Counted from the stretch's first letter, positions 49,332 through 59,660 are shown. The stretch is 64,000 nt of DNA from Rhodococcus rhodochrous (GCF_014854695.1 NZ_CP027557.1:3286001-3350000); one strand, 5' to 3'. Notes: generated by a model from the sequence alone, not told the origin. Program-made: numbers and translations.

Positions 49332-49360
49332 CGATCTGCTGCTCGGCAAGCATCACGAAC

Positions 49361-49732
49361 TCAGAAGGCGAGCGCCTGCGCCCGCCGCATGACCTCGCGC
49401 GCGGACTGCGTGTGCATCGCGGCCACGGGGCATCCACCGGGAAGAGAATCGTCCTCGGCGAAGAGCCACTGCAGGATCTCGTCGTCCTCGTAACCGCCGT
49501 CGTGCAGCACTGCGATCAGGCCGGGAAGACCCTTGAGAACGTTCCCCTCGTCGTCGAGGAAGGCCTCGGGCAGGACCGGCACGCGGTCGCGCTTGAACGC
49601 CAGCAACTGCCGGTCGCGCACCATCTGGTGCACGCGGGAAGTGGCGACGCCGAGGCTCTTGGCCACATCGACGAGCTGCACCACGGGGACGGAGCGGTCG
49701 AGAACGTCGTCGCAGTAAGGGATTGCACTCAC
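49361..49732 (-). CDS. Winged-helix DNA-binding protein, PknL substrate (Rv2175c family)
   Basis: 123 residues. The Rv2175c protein of mycobacteria has a winged helix-turn-helix, binds DNA and is phosphorylated by PknL on an N-terminal threonine. Here the helix-turn-helix is VVQLVDVAKSLGVATSRVHQ and the wing is DRQLLAFKRDRVPVLPEAFL. The C-terminal GYEDDEILQWLFAEDDSLPG is the Rv2175c domain. It diverges from pknL with about 180 bp between them. The start lies six bases after TAACGT, so the message is leaderless. Confidence 0.93.
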   Translation of the reverse strand: MSAIPYCDDVLDRSVPVVQLVDVAKSLGVATSRVHQMVRDRQLLAFKRDRVPVLPEAFLDDEGNVLKGLPGLIAVLHDGGYEDDEILQWLFAEDDSLPGGCPVAAMHTQSAREVMRRAQALAF

Positions 49733-49738
49733 CCCACC

Positions 49739-49744
49739 ACGTTA
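49739..49744 (-). promoter_or_regulatory. -10 box of a leaderless Rv2175c-like gene
   Basis: TAACGT, six bases, then GTG 49732. It is divergent from a TACGAT box at 49795-49800 that probably serves pknL with a 5' leader of about 110 nt. Confidence 0.55.
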
Positions 49745-49914
49745 TCGCTGCGGCCGCGCGGGCAGCTACGCGGCTACCGTCCACGGGAGCTGGCTACGAT
49801 CGACGGGGACGAAATCGCTCCGCACACGCGGAGCCGGACCTTCGTCACGTCGATACCTCGAAGGCCCGGGTACCGGCGTCCCACCATCACGCACGAGACA
49901 CGGGGGTACACCGG

Positions 49915-51981
49915 GTGACCGCTGGAGGCGACCGACTGGTCGGCGTCGTGCTCGACCGGCGTTATCGCATCGAATCGCAGATCGCGCGGGGCGGCATGTC
50001 GACCGTCTACCGCGGCACCGACATGCGTCTCGACCGTCCCGTCGCCGTGAAGATCATGGATCCGCAGTTCGCGGCCGATCCCCAGTTCCTGGCACGGTTC
50101 GAGTTCGAGGCCAGGTCCGTCGCACGACTGACGCATCCCGGGCTCGTCGCGGTCTACGACCAGGGCCAGGACGGCGATCACGTCTTCCTCGTCATGGAGC
50201 TCGTCGAAGGCGGTACCCTGCGCGAACTGCTGCGCGAACGCGGACCGATGCCGCCGCACGCCGCGGCCGCCGTGGCCGCGCCGGTCCTCGGAGCCCTGGC
50301 CGTCGCCCACCGCGCGGGTCTCGTGCACCGCGACATCAAGCCCGAGAACATCCTCATCTCCGGCAACGGCGAGGTGAAGATCGCCGACTTCGGGCTCGTC
50401 CGGGCGGTCGCCGCCGCGACCACCACCTCGCGCAGCGTGATCCTCGGCACGGCGGCGTACCTGTCCCCGGAGCAGGTGACCGTCGGCAGCGCCGACGCGC
50501 GCAGCGACGTCTACTCCGCCGGTGTTCTCGTGTACGAGATGCTCACCGGTCGCACTCCCTTCACCGGCGACACGTCCCTGTCGGTGGCGTACCAGCGCGT
50601 GGAGAAGGACGTGCCGGATCCCAGTTCGGCTATCGACGGGGTCCCGCCGGAACTGGACGCCTTCGTCCGCCGGGCCACCGAACGCGAACCGTCGGAACGC
50701 TACGCCGACGCGCAGGTGATGGCCGACGCGCTCGGCGAGATCTGCGACACGCTCGATCTCCCCCGCTACCGGGTTCCGGCTCCGAGACGATCCGCGGTGC
50801 GGACGCCACCCGTGGTGGATCCCGATGCCGCGGCGCCGACCCGCACCGTCGACGGCGCCGCTTCCGGGCATGCCGATCCTGCTCCGCCGACGACGGTGCT
50901 CCCCGGCTCGGCCGCGACCTCGCATGCTCCGACGACCGTGCAGACCGCCGTGCCGGCCCCACCCGACCCGAATGCACCGGCCACGCCTGGCCCGAATACT
51001 CCGGCCACGCGCCCGCACCCGACCCGGGTCGCGACCCGCACCCATCCGCGTCCCGACACCGAACCGGTGGCGCCCCGGCCCGACTACGCCGCCGACCGTC
51101 GCCGTCAACGCCGGTCCGCCGCCGGCTGGATCGCCGCGATCATCGTGCTCGCGTTGTTCATGGGGATCGCCGGATGGTGGCTCGGCGCCGGCCGGCTCAC
51201 CGACGTCCCGACCGTGCTGGGACTCGACCGGGCGGCGGCCGTGTCCGCGATCGAGACGGCCGGGTTGTCCAGCGAGATCCGGGGCGAGTACTCCGACGAC
51301 GTTCCCGTCGACACCGTCCTCGGCACCGACCCCACCGCGGGCTCACGCGTGCCCGACGGCGACACGATCGCGTTGCTCGTGTCGCTCGGCAGACCCACCG
51401 TCCCGTCCATTCCCGGCGCCGGTGAGAGATCCGTCGTCGAGGACGAACTGCGGAGCCGCACCTTCGAACCGGTCGAGGGCGGTACCGCGTTCAGCACCAC
51501 GGTGCCCGAGGGCGGAGTGGCCGCGCTCGACCCCGCGCCCGGCACCGTCCTGCCCGTGGGGGCGGAGGTCGCGCTCGTGATCAGCAAGGGATCGCCGCCC
51601 GTGACCCTGCCCGACCTGACCGGTCGGCCCGTCGACGAGGCGCGTCGCATCCTCGACGAGGCCGGCCTGACCGTCGGGGAGATCCGTGAGGTCTTCGACG
51701 CCGATGTCGACGAGGGGCGGGTCGTCGGCACCGACCCGGAGGAGGGCGAAGACGTCAGCGCCGGCGGAACCGTCACCCTCCTTGTATCCAATGCAGTGAA
51801 GGTGCCGTCGATGTTGGGACGCTCGGTGGGCTCGGCCCGCGACGAGCTCACCCGCCTCGGTTTCGAGGTCGAGGTGCGGCAACTCGGCGACTCCGACCGC
51901 TCGGTCGTGATCGGCCAGAATCCCGGGGCGGGCCGGAGAGCAGAACAGGGCAGCACGGTCACGCTGACCGCACTGCCCTGA
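49915..51981 (+). CDS. pknL: Serine/threonine protein kinase PknL with PASTA repeats
   Basis: 688 residues. The kinase domain covers about residues 12-270, with the glycine loop IARGGMSTVYRG, the lysine in VAVKIMD, catalytic VHRDIKPENIL and DFGLVRA, and activation-loop threonines (ATTTSRSVILGTAAYLSPEQ). A Pro/Thr-rich linker precedes one membrane helix (WIAAIIVLALFMGIAGWWLG, from about 404). Four PASTA repeats follow outside the cell, with clear starts at VPTVLGL, VPSIPGA, LPDLTGR and VPSMLGR. M. tuberculosis PknL lacks PASTA domains; corynebacterial PknL has them. PASTA repeats sense muropeptides or lipid II. Confidence 0.95.
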   Translation: MTAGGDRLVGVVLDRRYRIESQIARGGMSTVYRGTDMRLDRPVAVKIMDPQFAADPQFLARFEFEARSVARLTHPGLVAVYDQGQDGDHVFLVMELVEGGTLRELLRERGPMPPHAAAAVAAPVLGALAVAHRAGLVHRDIKPENILISGNGEVKIADFGLVRAVAAATTTSRSVILGTAAYLSPEQVTVGSADARSDVYSAGVLVYEMLTGRTPFTGDTSLSVAYQRVEKDVPDPSSAIDGVPPELDAFVRRATEREPSERYADAQVMADALGEICDTLDLPRYRVPAPRRSAVRTPPVVDPDAAAPTRTVDGAASGHADPAPPTTVLPGSAATSHAPTTVQTAVPAPPDPNAPATPGPNTPATRPHPTRVATRTHPRPDTEPVAPRPDYAADRRRQRRSAAGWIAAIIVLALFMGIAGWWLGAGRLTDVPTVLGLDRAAAVSAIETAGLSSEIRGEYSDDVPVDTVLGTDPTAGSRVPDGDTIALLVSLGRPTVPSIPGAGERSVVEDELRSRTFEPVEGGTAFSTTVPEGGVAALDPAPGTVLPVGAEVALVISKGSPPVTLPDLTGRPVDEARRILDEAGLTVGEIREVFDADVDEGRVVGTDPEEGEDVSAGGTVTLLVSNAVKVPSMLGRSVGSARDELTRLGFEVEVRQLGDSDRSVVIGQNPGAGRRAEQGSTVTLTALP

Positions 51982-51997
51982 TCCGACCGCCTGTTCC

Positions 51998-53428
<1,431 letters not shown>

Positions 53429-53437
53429 TTACCCGCG

Positions 53438-53929
53438 TCACCGCGACCGGCGAGCAGCCTCGATCGCTTCGAACTTCGCGAGGTTGTGGCGGGCGTCGGC
53501 GAGCGCGTCGTGGTTGTCGTCCGGCGCCGGGGGCAGGGGCGGTGAGCCCGAGTCCTCCCAGTACTGCCGGAGCTCGCGGGTGAAGCGGGGCAGGACGTCC
53601 GGGAGTTCGGGCATGGTGCCCCACAGCTGGACGAGCACGACGTGGTCGTAGGCCCCGATCCACGCCCACAGTTCGGGCCGGATGCCCGGTCGGGGCACGA
53701 GGAACTTCAGCAGGTCGTCGCGGATCCTCGATCGCGACTTCCAGGCGGGGTGCGCCGGGGGCGGGAGCTTCGGGAGGACGTTGCGGCGCACCCAGGCTCC
53801 GGCCCGGGTCGGGTCGAATTCGGTCGACACCGCGTAGAACTCGCGGCCGTCCTCGCAGGCGACACCGATCGAGACGAGTTCGATCGTGCGTCCGTCCTCG
53901 ATGAACTCACAGTCGTAGAAGTAGCGCAC
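53438..53929 (-). CDS. DEDD-fold 3'-5' exoribonuclease (Rv2179c family)
   Basis: 163 residues. Rv2179c is the type member of a small RNase T-like family that removes nucleotides from 3' ends and degrades poly(A). The catalytic acidic residues are in FYDCEFIED at the N-terminus, with WAWIGAYDHVVLVQLWG in the middle and HDALADARHN (His and Asp of the DEDDh site) near the end. The GTG at 53929 gives the family length and follows the acyltransferase stop by four bases. An earlier in-frame GTG at 53944 would overlap that gene. Confidence 0.9.
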   Translation of the reverse strand: MRYFYDCEFIEDGRTIELVSIGVACEDGREFYAVSTEFDPTRAGAWVRRNVLPKLPPPAHPAWKSRSRIRDDLLKFLVPRPGIRPELWAWIGAYDHVVLVQLWGTMPELPDVLPRFTRELRQYWEDSGSPPLPPAPDDNHDALADARHNLAKFEAIEAARRSR

Positions 53930-53933
53930 CTGC

Positions 53934-54719
53934 TCACCCGGCACGCGTGTCGGGAACGCGGTCCGCGACGGAACCGTCCTGCGGCGGGGTCGCGGCACTG
54001 CCGTTCGTCGACGCGCCCGTGTCCCCGGCCCCCGACTCGTTCGCCGAGCCCTTGTTCTTGAGGGAGGCGGCGTAGATGTCGACGTACTCCTGACCCGACA
54101 ACTGCATGAGCGAGTACATGACCTCGTCGGTGACGGTGCGCTCCACGAACCTGTTTCCGCCCATGCCCTCGAACCGGGAGAAGTCGATGGGCTCGCCGAT
54201 CCGGACGGTGATCTTCGCCGGTCGCCACATCTTCGACCCGATGGGGTTCATCCGGTCGGTGCCGATCATGGCGACGGGGATCACGGGGACGCCGGTCTCC
54301 AGCGCCAGTCGCGCGAGGCCGGTCTTGCCCTTGTAGAGGCGTCCGTCGGGTGAGCGGGTGCCCTCGGGATAGATGCCGAGCAGCTTGCCCTGGCCGAGCA
54401 CCCGGACCCCGGCGTTGAGCGCATCCTGCGCGGCGTCGGCGCCGGTGCGGTCGATGGGGACCTGCCCGACCGACGAGAAGAACCAGCGCTGGAAGGCGCC
54501 CTTGAGTCCGGTGCCGGTGAAGTACTCGCTCTTCGCGAGGAAGGTGATGCGCCGGCGTACCAGGAGGGGAAGGTAGAACGAGTCGAGGACGGCCCGGTGG
54601 TTACTGGCCAGGATCGCCGGTCCGTGCGCCGGAATGTTCTCGCCGCCTTCGAACTTCGGACGTCCTATGAGCCACAGCAGCGGTCCCAGGAGGACGTACT
54701 TGAACAGCCAGTACCACAT
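53934..54719 (-). CDS. Phospholipid/glycerol acyltransferase (PlsC-like, Rv2182c family)
   Basis: 261 residues. Membrane-associated acyltransferase of the 1-acylglycerol-phosphate family. The catalytic HX4D is ASNHRAVLDSFY, the substrate block is FSSVGQVPIDR, and GIYPEGTRSPDGR binds phosphate. The start MWYWLFKYVLLGPLLWLIGR matches mycobacterial Rv2182c, supporting ATG 54719 with GGAAGGA upstream. The C-terminal 30 residues are Ala/Gly/Ser-rich and variable. Rv2180c and Rv2181 of mycobacteria are missing between this gene and the exoribonuclease. Confidence 0.92.
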   Translation of the reverse strand: MWYWLFKYVLLGPLLWLIGRPKFEGGENIPAHGPAILASNHRAVLDSFYLPLLVRRRITFLAKSEYFTGTGLKGAFQRWFFSSVGQVPIDRTGADAAQDALNAGVRVLGQGKLLGIYPEGTRSPDGRLYKGKTGLARLALETGVPVIPVAMIGTDRMNPIGSKMWRPAKITVRIGEPIDFSRFEGMGGNRFVERTVTDEVMYSLMQLSGQEYVDIYAASLKNKGSANESGAGDTGASTNGSAATPPQDGSVADRVPDTRAG

Positions 54720-54860
54720 GGCATCCTTCCCGAATCCGATCATCCCCCACACGGATCGGTGCAGCACCGCCCGCCGGTCGACTCTACGACGATGCGACTG
54801 CCACTCGCACATCGCCTCAGTGCCCGACCCCACCCTTTCCACGTCGACGTGACGATAATC

Positions 54861-55874
54861 TCACCTCCGGCGAATCTCACCTACAGGGAAATTCGACGAC
54901 AGCGGTGGTCGTGAGGTTTCGATCGCGGAGCGGGCGAGATCGGCGGCACCGATGAGCCCGGCGGCGTCGCCGAGCTGCGCGACCCGGACGCGCGCGAGAG
55001 GACGATGGCCGGCGCCGGTGGTCACGGCCGCGTAGTGCTCGCGCGCGGCGTCGAGGAACAGCGGCGCGGAACCGGAGACCCCTCCCCCGATGACGACGAG
55101 CTCGGGGTCGTAGACGTCGGCGACGAGCGCGAGGCCGAGCCCGAGCCTGCGGGCGAAATCGTCGAAGGCCGCGAGCGCGACGGGGTCGCCGTCGTGGGCT
55201 GCGCCCGCGATCCGCCGGCCGGTGAGCGATCCGGGATCCGAGGCGATCTCGCCCGCGAGAACGGACCGCCCGGGTTCGGCCGCGAGCATCTCGACGGTCG
55301 TGTCCACGAGACCCGTTCCGCTGCAATACCGTTCCCAGCACCCCTGCTTGCCGCACGGGCAGGGCCGACCGTTGGGCACGACCTGCAGGTGACCGAGCTC
55401 GGGCGCCACACCGTAGGCACCGCGATAGATCCTGCCGTCGAGCAGCAGGGCGGCGCCGATGCCCGTTCCGAGCGCGACCATCACCGCGATCGTGCTGCCC
55501 GCGGCGGCGCCGAAGCGGTACTCGGCCCAGGCCGCGGCATTGGCGTCGTGTTCGAGGACGACCGGCAACCCGAAGCGTTCGGTGAGCGTCTCGGCGAGCG
55601 GCGTATCGCGCCAGGGCAGATGCGGCGCGAACCGCACGGTGGTGCGGTCCTCGGTGAGGAAGCCCGCGACCCCCAGCCCGACCGCTGCGATGTCGTTGCG
55701 GTCGCGCAGATGCTCGACGAGCCGGTGCAGCGCGTTCTCGAGGGCGACCGCGGAGGACGGCGTCTGCGTGCGCACACTGTCGACGACGTCGCCGTTACGG
55801 TCGACGGCCGCCGCGCGGATGCTCGTGCCCCCGATGTCGATCCCGACCGTGAGCCCGGGGTCGTGCGTGTTCAC
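54861..55874 (-). CDS. ROK-family sugar kinase (glucokinase-like)
   Basis: 337 residues. ROK proteins phosphorylate glucose, fructose or N-acetyl sugars. The ATP phosphate loop VGIDIGGTSIRAAAVD is at the N-terminus, the sugar-binding EHDANAAAWAEYRFG with the catalytic Asp follows, and the zinc motif is complete (CPCGKQGCWERYCSG). There is no N-terminal winged helix, so this is an enzyme, not a repressor. The GTG overlaps the preceding gene by 4 nt. The exact sugar cannot be told. Confidence 0.9.
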   Translation of the reverse strand: MNTHDPGLTVGIDIGGTSIRAAAVDRNGDVVDSVRTQTPSSAVALENALHRLVEHLRDRNDIAAVGLGVAGFLTEDRTTVRFAPHLPWRDTPLAETLTERFGLPVVLEHDANAAAWAEYRFGAAAGSTIAVMVALGTGIGAALLLDGRIYRGAYGVAPELGHLQVVPNGRPCPCGKQGCWERYCSGTGLVDTTVEMLAAEPGRSVLAGEIASDPGSLTGRRIAGAAHDGDPVALAAFDDFARRLGLGLALVADVYDPELVVIGGGVSGSAPLFLDAAREHYAAVTTGAGHRPLARVRVAQLGDAAGLIGAADLARSAIETSRPPLSSNFPVGEIRRR

Positions 55875-56272
55875 GTGCGGAGGTTGACGGAGATCGGCTC
55901 GAAGGCCGGGCGATCCCGCGTCGGCGGATCGGGTGTCGGCTCGGGCGGGACGCCACCGGTCGCGGGCAGGAACTGCGCGAGGAACTCCCGCAGCAGCGCG
56001 ATCAACGCCGCCAGTTTCGACGCCAGCCTGCTGACCAGTTCGTGGTTCTCGCCGCGAACCAGGGCTGCGGCGGCGCAGAGCGGGCACCACGCGCACCCAC
56101 TCGGGGTGGTTGCGGCCTCGGCGTCACCCGGCGCCGTCGAACCGGGCGCGGTATGAGCCGACGCGTCGCCGGTCGCGGCGACGAACTGCTGCACCGTGCC
56201 CTCGACGCGGTCGAGAACGGCGTCGGCGAGCAGCAACAACTCGGAGATCAGGGCTTCGTGATCGTCCCTCAC
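55871..56272 (-). CDS. Cys-motif protein linked to an ArsA-like ATPase (Rv2183c-like)
   Basis: 133 residues. The N-terminal helix (HEALISELLLLADAVLDRVE) and a C-terminal helix (HELVSRLASKLAALIALLRE) flank a linker and the motif CAWCPLCAAAALVRGENHE. The CxxCxxC pattern could bind a metal or pair with a client protein. It overlaps the ArsA-like ATPase gene by 4 nt on one side and the ROK gene on the other, suggesting one transcript and a functional link with the ATPase. The corresponding mycobacterial gene (Rv2183c) has no known function. Confidence 0.75.
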   Translation of the reverse strand: MRDDHEALISELLLLADAVLDRVEGTVQQFVAATGDASAHTAPGSTAPGDAEAATTPSGCAWCPLCAAAALVRGENHELVSRLASKLAALIALLREFLAQFLPATGGVPPEPTPDPPTRDRPAFEPISVNLRT

Positions 56273-57477
56273 AGCGGCCACACCGCCGGATCCGGTACGA
56301 ATCGCACCACCAGATCGGTTCCGTCGAACTCGGCATCGGAGACGGTGCACCGGCGCAGCCCCGAAGCGAGTCGCACCCGGCGTCGCATCCCGTCGGCGCC
56401 GACGACGAGGTCGTCGCCGATCCGTCCGAGTGTCAGGGACGCGGGATCGGCGAGCGGCAGGTACATGCGCATCGCGTACACCGACTCCACCCCCGTTCCC
56501 GATTCGTGCTGCACCCGGACCGGCTCGTCGGTCTCCGACGAGGGAACGGGTGCGTCGCGGCGGAGCGCCGTGGCGAGCTCCTCCAGAGCTGCCAACCCTA
56601 CCGGCTCCGCGGCGCGGCGCTCGCACACGATCACGGGAACGTCGGTGACGGCCGCCCCGATCTCGGCGACGATCGCCTCGTGCGCGGCCCGTTGGTCGGC
56701 GAGCAGCCGCGCGGCCGCACCCGAACCACCCACCGCGGGGACGACTCCGTTGACGACGACCGCGTCGACGCGCATGCCGGACAGAGCGAGCCACGACCGT
56801 ACCCGTGCGAGCTCGGCACGACCGGCGCGGTCGGGCGTCGCCACGACCACCGCGGCGCTGCGTCCGCGATCGTCGAGCAGGTCGCGTACCGCGGTGATCC
56901 CCGACAGCAGCCGATCGAACAGCGCGACGAAGACACCCGTGCGGGGGTCCGGACCGGTGGCCGCTGCGACCCGGCTGTGCTGGGGCCAGATCCGTTCCAG
57001 CGAATCGGAGACCGTGCGCGGCGCGGTGAGGGTGCGCAGGGCGTCGGCGGAGGCCGGGGCGTCGACGACGACGAGAGCCCACCTCCCGCTGTCCGCGAGT
57101 CGCGCGACCTCGGTGAGCACGAGCAGTTCCTCGACGCCGGGAAGTCCGGTCAGTTCGTCGGGCTCGGGCAGGTCGAACCGATCGGCGTGCTCGTGCGTCC
57201 CGGCGAGCGCCGCCATCGACGCGAGGACCGCGTAGCGCGTGCGGAGCAGCTGCAGCGAGTCGATCTCCACCATGTCGAGGTTCTCCTCGACGGTGCGGAT
57301 GTCCGTCGCGTCGGCGTCCCGGTTCGTGGCCGGGGGCAGGTCGAGCACGTCGCCGAGGGAGTGCGCCCGGTCGATGGACACGACGAGCACGGGCTCTCCC
57401 GCACGGGCGGCCGCGAGCGCCTCGGCCGCGGCAAGGGTCGTCTTCCCGGCGCCGCCCTTTCCGAGGAACCATCGCAC
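56269..57477 (-). CDS. ArsA/GET3-like ATPase (Rv2184c-like)
   Basis: 402 residues. The deviant Walker A loop is LGKGGAGKTTLAAAEA at the very N-terminus, switch I is VVSIDRAHSLGDVLDLP, and WALVVVDAPASADALRTL is the Walker B/switch II region. ArsA relatives drive arsenite export or escort tail-anchored proteins. The histidine/cysteine metal ligands of true ArsA are not visible, so an arsenic role is unlikely. The C-terminal 90 residues are beta-rich and unlike GET3. It follows the SRPBCC gene by 23 bp and precedes the Cys-motif gene. Confidence 0.85.
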   Translation of the reverse strand: MRWFLGKGGAGKTTLAAAEALAAARAGEPVLVVSIDRAHSLGDVLDLPPATNRDADATDIRTVEENLDMVEIDSLQLLRTRYAVLASMAALAGTHEHADRFDLPEPDELTGLPGVEELLVLTEVARLADSGRWALVVVDAPASADALRTLTAPRTVSDSLERIWPQHSRVAAATGPDPRTGVFVALFDRLLSGITAVRDLLDDRGRSAAVVVATPDRAGRAELARVRSWLALSGMRVDAVVVNGVVPAVGGSGAAARLLADQRAAHEAIVAEIGAAVTDVPVIVCERRAAEPVGLAALEELATALRRDAPVPSSETDEPVRVQHESGTGVESVYAMRMYLPLADPASLTLGRIGDDLVVGADGMRRRVRLASGLRRCTVSDAEFDGTDLVVRFVPDPAVWPL

Positions 57478-57500
57478 GCGGGCCGGGGCGTGCCGGACGT

Positions 57501-57938
57501 TCAGCCCTCCACCTGCTTCTTGAGTTCCTTCAGCGCGGTGTCGGTGATGACCTTCTCCGCCTTGCGCTTGAACAGACCGATCATCGGGATCGTGAGATCC
57601 ACGGTGAGCTGGTAGTCGACGACCGTCGTGCCGTCGGGGGCCTCGGTCAGCACGTACGAGCCGGACTGGGCCTTCTGGATCTCACCGCTCTCGAGCTCCC
57701 AGCTCACGGCACGGTTGTCGGGCGCCCACTTGTACCGCAGGACGTAGGTGTCCTTGACGATGCCGGCGTCGAGGACGAAGCGCACGCGTTCGGCCCGGCC
57801 GTCGGGTCGATGTTCCACGACCTCCACGGTCTTTGCCGCCGACACCCACGTCGGATAGGCATCGAAATCTGCGATGACCTCCATGACGCGCTCGGCCGGC
57901 GCGTCGATGGTGATCGACCTCTTCGTCTTCTCGGCCAT
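57501..57938 (-). CDS. SRPBCC/polyketide cyclase-like protein (Rv2185c, TB16.3 family)
   Basis: 145 residues, the length of mycobacterial TB16.3. The START/Bet v1-like fold forms a deep hydrophobic pocket and probably binds a lipid or polyketide. Family start RSITIDAPAERVMEVIADFD and the final helix VITDTALKELKKQVEG are clear. No catalytic residues can be assigned. ATG 57938 is used. A leader of at least 60 nt contains an 8-bp stem with a 20-nt loop at 57963-57998. Confidence 0.9.
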   Translation of the reverse strand: MAEKTKRSITIDAPAERVMEVIADFDAYPTWVSAAKTVEVVEHRPDGRAERVRFVLDAGIVKDTYVLRYKWAPDNRAVSWELESGEIQKAQSGSYVLTEAPDGTTVVDYQLTVDLTIPMIGLFKRKAEKVITDTALKELKKQVEG

Positions 57939-58049
57939 GTGGTGACGGCTCCCTTTCTCGGTCCCTCGGGTGTGCACCGATCAGTCCCGCCCCGAGGGTC
58001 TATCACACCGTAGGAACAACGGTATCGGGACGACGCTCCTTCGGTGGCT

Positions 58050-58439
58050 TCAGTGTCGCGGCGGTTCACCGGCCGGACGACCGGCCTCGAGACGCTGCTT
58101 GACCTCGAAGGTCATCACCTTTCCCTGGACCCGGCGCGTACGGTTCATTCCCGCGAGGTCGAGCCCCGCCACCCGCTCGGGCGCGACACCGGCCGGTTCG
58201 CAGTGCAGGAAGTAGTGGAGCACCGCGCCGTCGAGAACCGGCTCGATCCACACCTCCATCGTTCCGTCGAGCGGACCCGACACCGTCCACCGGATGCCCT
58301 TCTCGGCTCGGTCCTCCCGCACGGTCAGTACGAGATCGGGCCACCATGCACGCCACCGATCGAGGGCCGCGATCTCCTCGGCGATGCGCTCCGGGGGCGC
58401 CGCTACGAAGGTCTGGTCCGCCACCTGAATGCTGCTCAC
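58050..58439 (-). CDS. SRPBCC-like protein (Rv2186c-like)
   Basis: 129 residues from GTG 58439, which fits the expected length for the Rv2186c family. A GTG at 58454 would add five residues; neither has a strong ribosome site. Like its neighbour it has the Bet v1-like pattern (IQVADQTFVAAPPERIAEEI, ALDRWRAWWPDLVLTV, and a C-terminal helix). It may be an ancient duplicate of the adjacent SRPBCC gene. The function is unknown. Confidence 0.8.
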   Translation of the reverse strand: MSSIQVADQTFVAAPPERIAEEIAALDRWRAWWPDLVLTVREDRAEKGIRWTVSGPLDGTMEVWIEPVLDGAVLHYFLHCEPAGVAPERVAGLDLAGMNRTRRVQGKVMTFEVKQRLEAGRPAGEPPRH

Positions 58440-58478
58440 GCAGGACAGCTTCACATATCGCGTCGGCGGCCCGTCCGG

Positions 58479-59648
58479 TCACCCCGCCGACGGCGTCACC
58501 GTCTCGTTCGGGGGCGCCGAGGCGTCGAGATAACCGCGCAATCTGGCGCCCAGGACGTCCCACCTCCAATCGGTGGAGACCCACTCGCGACCGGCCGCGC
58601 CCATCGCGGCGGCACGATCGGGATCGGCGAGGACACCGGACACCGCGGTCGCGACGGCCGTGACGGAGGTGCCGTCGACGACGTAACCGGTGCGACCGTC
58701 GCGCACCGTTTCCGGGGCACCGCCCGACCGGCCGGCCACGACGGGCACCCCGGTCGCGGACGCCTCGAGGTACACGATGCCCAGGCCCTCGACGTCGAGA
58801 CCGCCGCCGCGGGTCCGGCACGGCATCGCGAACACGTCGGCGATGGTGTGGTGCGCGGCGAGTTCGGCCGACGGCACGGTGCCGGTGAACACGATGTGCT
58901 CCTCGACCTCCGTGCGGCAGGCGAGCTCCCGCAGACGCGACTCGTACGGTCCGCCGCCGACGATCACGAGGACGGCACCGTCGATCCGCTTCCGGATCGC
59001 GGGCAGCGCGCGGATGAGCACGTCCTGCCCCTTACGCGGCACCAGGCGCGACAGGCACAGCACGGTGGGCCGGTCGCCGAGACCGTAGCGTGCCCGCAGT
59101 TCGGCGCGTGCCGCCGGATCGGGCCGGAAGACGTCGGTGTTCACGCCGGACGGCAGGTGTTCGAGACCCGCTTCGGGGCCGAATGCCGAGGCGAACCGCC
59201 CCCTCGTGTAGCGACTGACGTAGGTGACGGTGTCGGTGTGCTCGCCGATCTGCCGCAGCGCCTGCCGGGCGGCGGGAAGCATCGACCATCCCACCTCGTG
59301 GCCGTGGGTGCTGGCGACGATGCGATGGGCGCCGGCACGGCGCAGCACGGGCGCCAGCAGAGCCAACGGCGCAGCCGCTCCGAACCAGACTGTGTCGCAG
59401 TCGTGTTCGGTGAGCAGCCGAGTGGCCCGTCGCGCGACGTCGGGGGTCGGCAGCATCAGCGTCGTGGGATGACGGACGACCTCGAAGGGGACCCGCGCGT
59501 CGAACTTCACGTGACTGTCGCCGCGCCACCGCGGCGCGTAGACGACCAGGTCGTCGGACGGCAGCTGATTCGCGAAGGCGTGCAGATAGGACTGGATGCC
59601 CCCGGGTCGGGGCGGGAAATCGTTCGTCACCAGCAAGGTCCGCGACAT
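58479..59648 (-). CDS. pimB: GDP-mannose-dependent alpha-(1->6)-phosphatidylinositol monomannoside mannosyltransferase
   Basis: 389 residues, orthologous to PimB' (Rv2188c). Adds the second mannose to phosphatidylinositol mannoside on the cytoplasmic face. This is a GT-B, GT4-family enzyme. The N-terminal VTNDFPPRPGGIQSYLHAFA loop binds acceptor and donor, SRLVPRKGQDVLIRA holds the GDP phosphates, and VEGLGIVYLEASATGVPVVA is the EX7E motif. The ATG lies six bases after TACGGT (leaderless). Together with mptA it supplies the lipomannan pathway in this window. Confidence 0.95.
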   Translation of the reverse strand: MSRTLLVTNDFPPRPGGIQSYLHAFANQLPSDDLVVYAPRWRGDSHVKFDARVPFEVVRHPTTLMLPTPDVARRATRLLTEHDCDTVWFGAAAPLALLAPVLRRAGAHRIVASTHGHEVGWSMLPAARQALRQIGEHTDTVTYVSRYTRGRFASAFGPEAGLEHLPSGVNTDVFRPDPAARAELRARYGLGDRPTVLCLSRLVPRKGQDVLIRALPAIRKRIDGAVLVIVGGGPYESRLRELACRTEVEEHIVFTGTVPSAELAAHHTIADVFAMPCRTRGGGLDVEGLGIVYLEASATGVPVVAGRSGGAPETVRDGRTGYVVDGTSVTAVATAVSGVLADPDRAAAMGAAGREWVSTDWRWDVLGARLRGYLDASAPPNETVTPSAG

Positions 59649-59654
59649 GGGACC

Positions 59655-59660
59655 ACCGTA
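59655..59660 (-). promoter_or_regulatory. -10 box of a leaderless pimB' promoter
   Basis: TACGGT, six bases, then ATG. Confidence 0.55.

Noticed and set aside
56269-57477. Arsenite efflux ATPase
   Set aside because: No arsenic-binding cysteine set, no arsB or arsR nearby, and the mycobacterial counterpart has no arsenic link.
57963-57998. Regulatory hairpin in the SRPBCC gene leader
   Set aside because: An 8-bp stem with a 20-nt loop is within what GC-rich DNA gives by chance, and no family of leaders is recognised.
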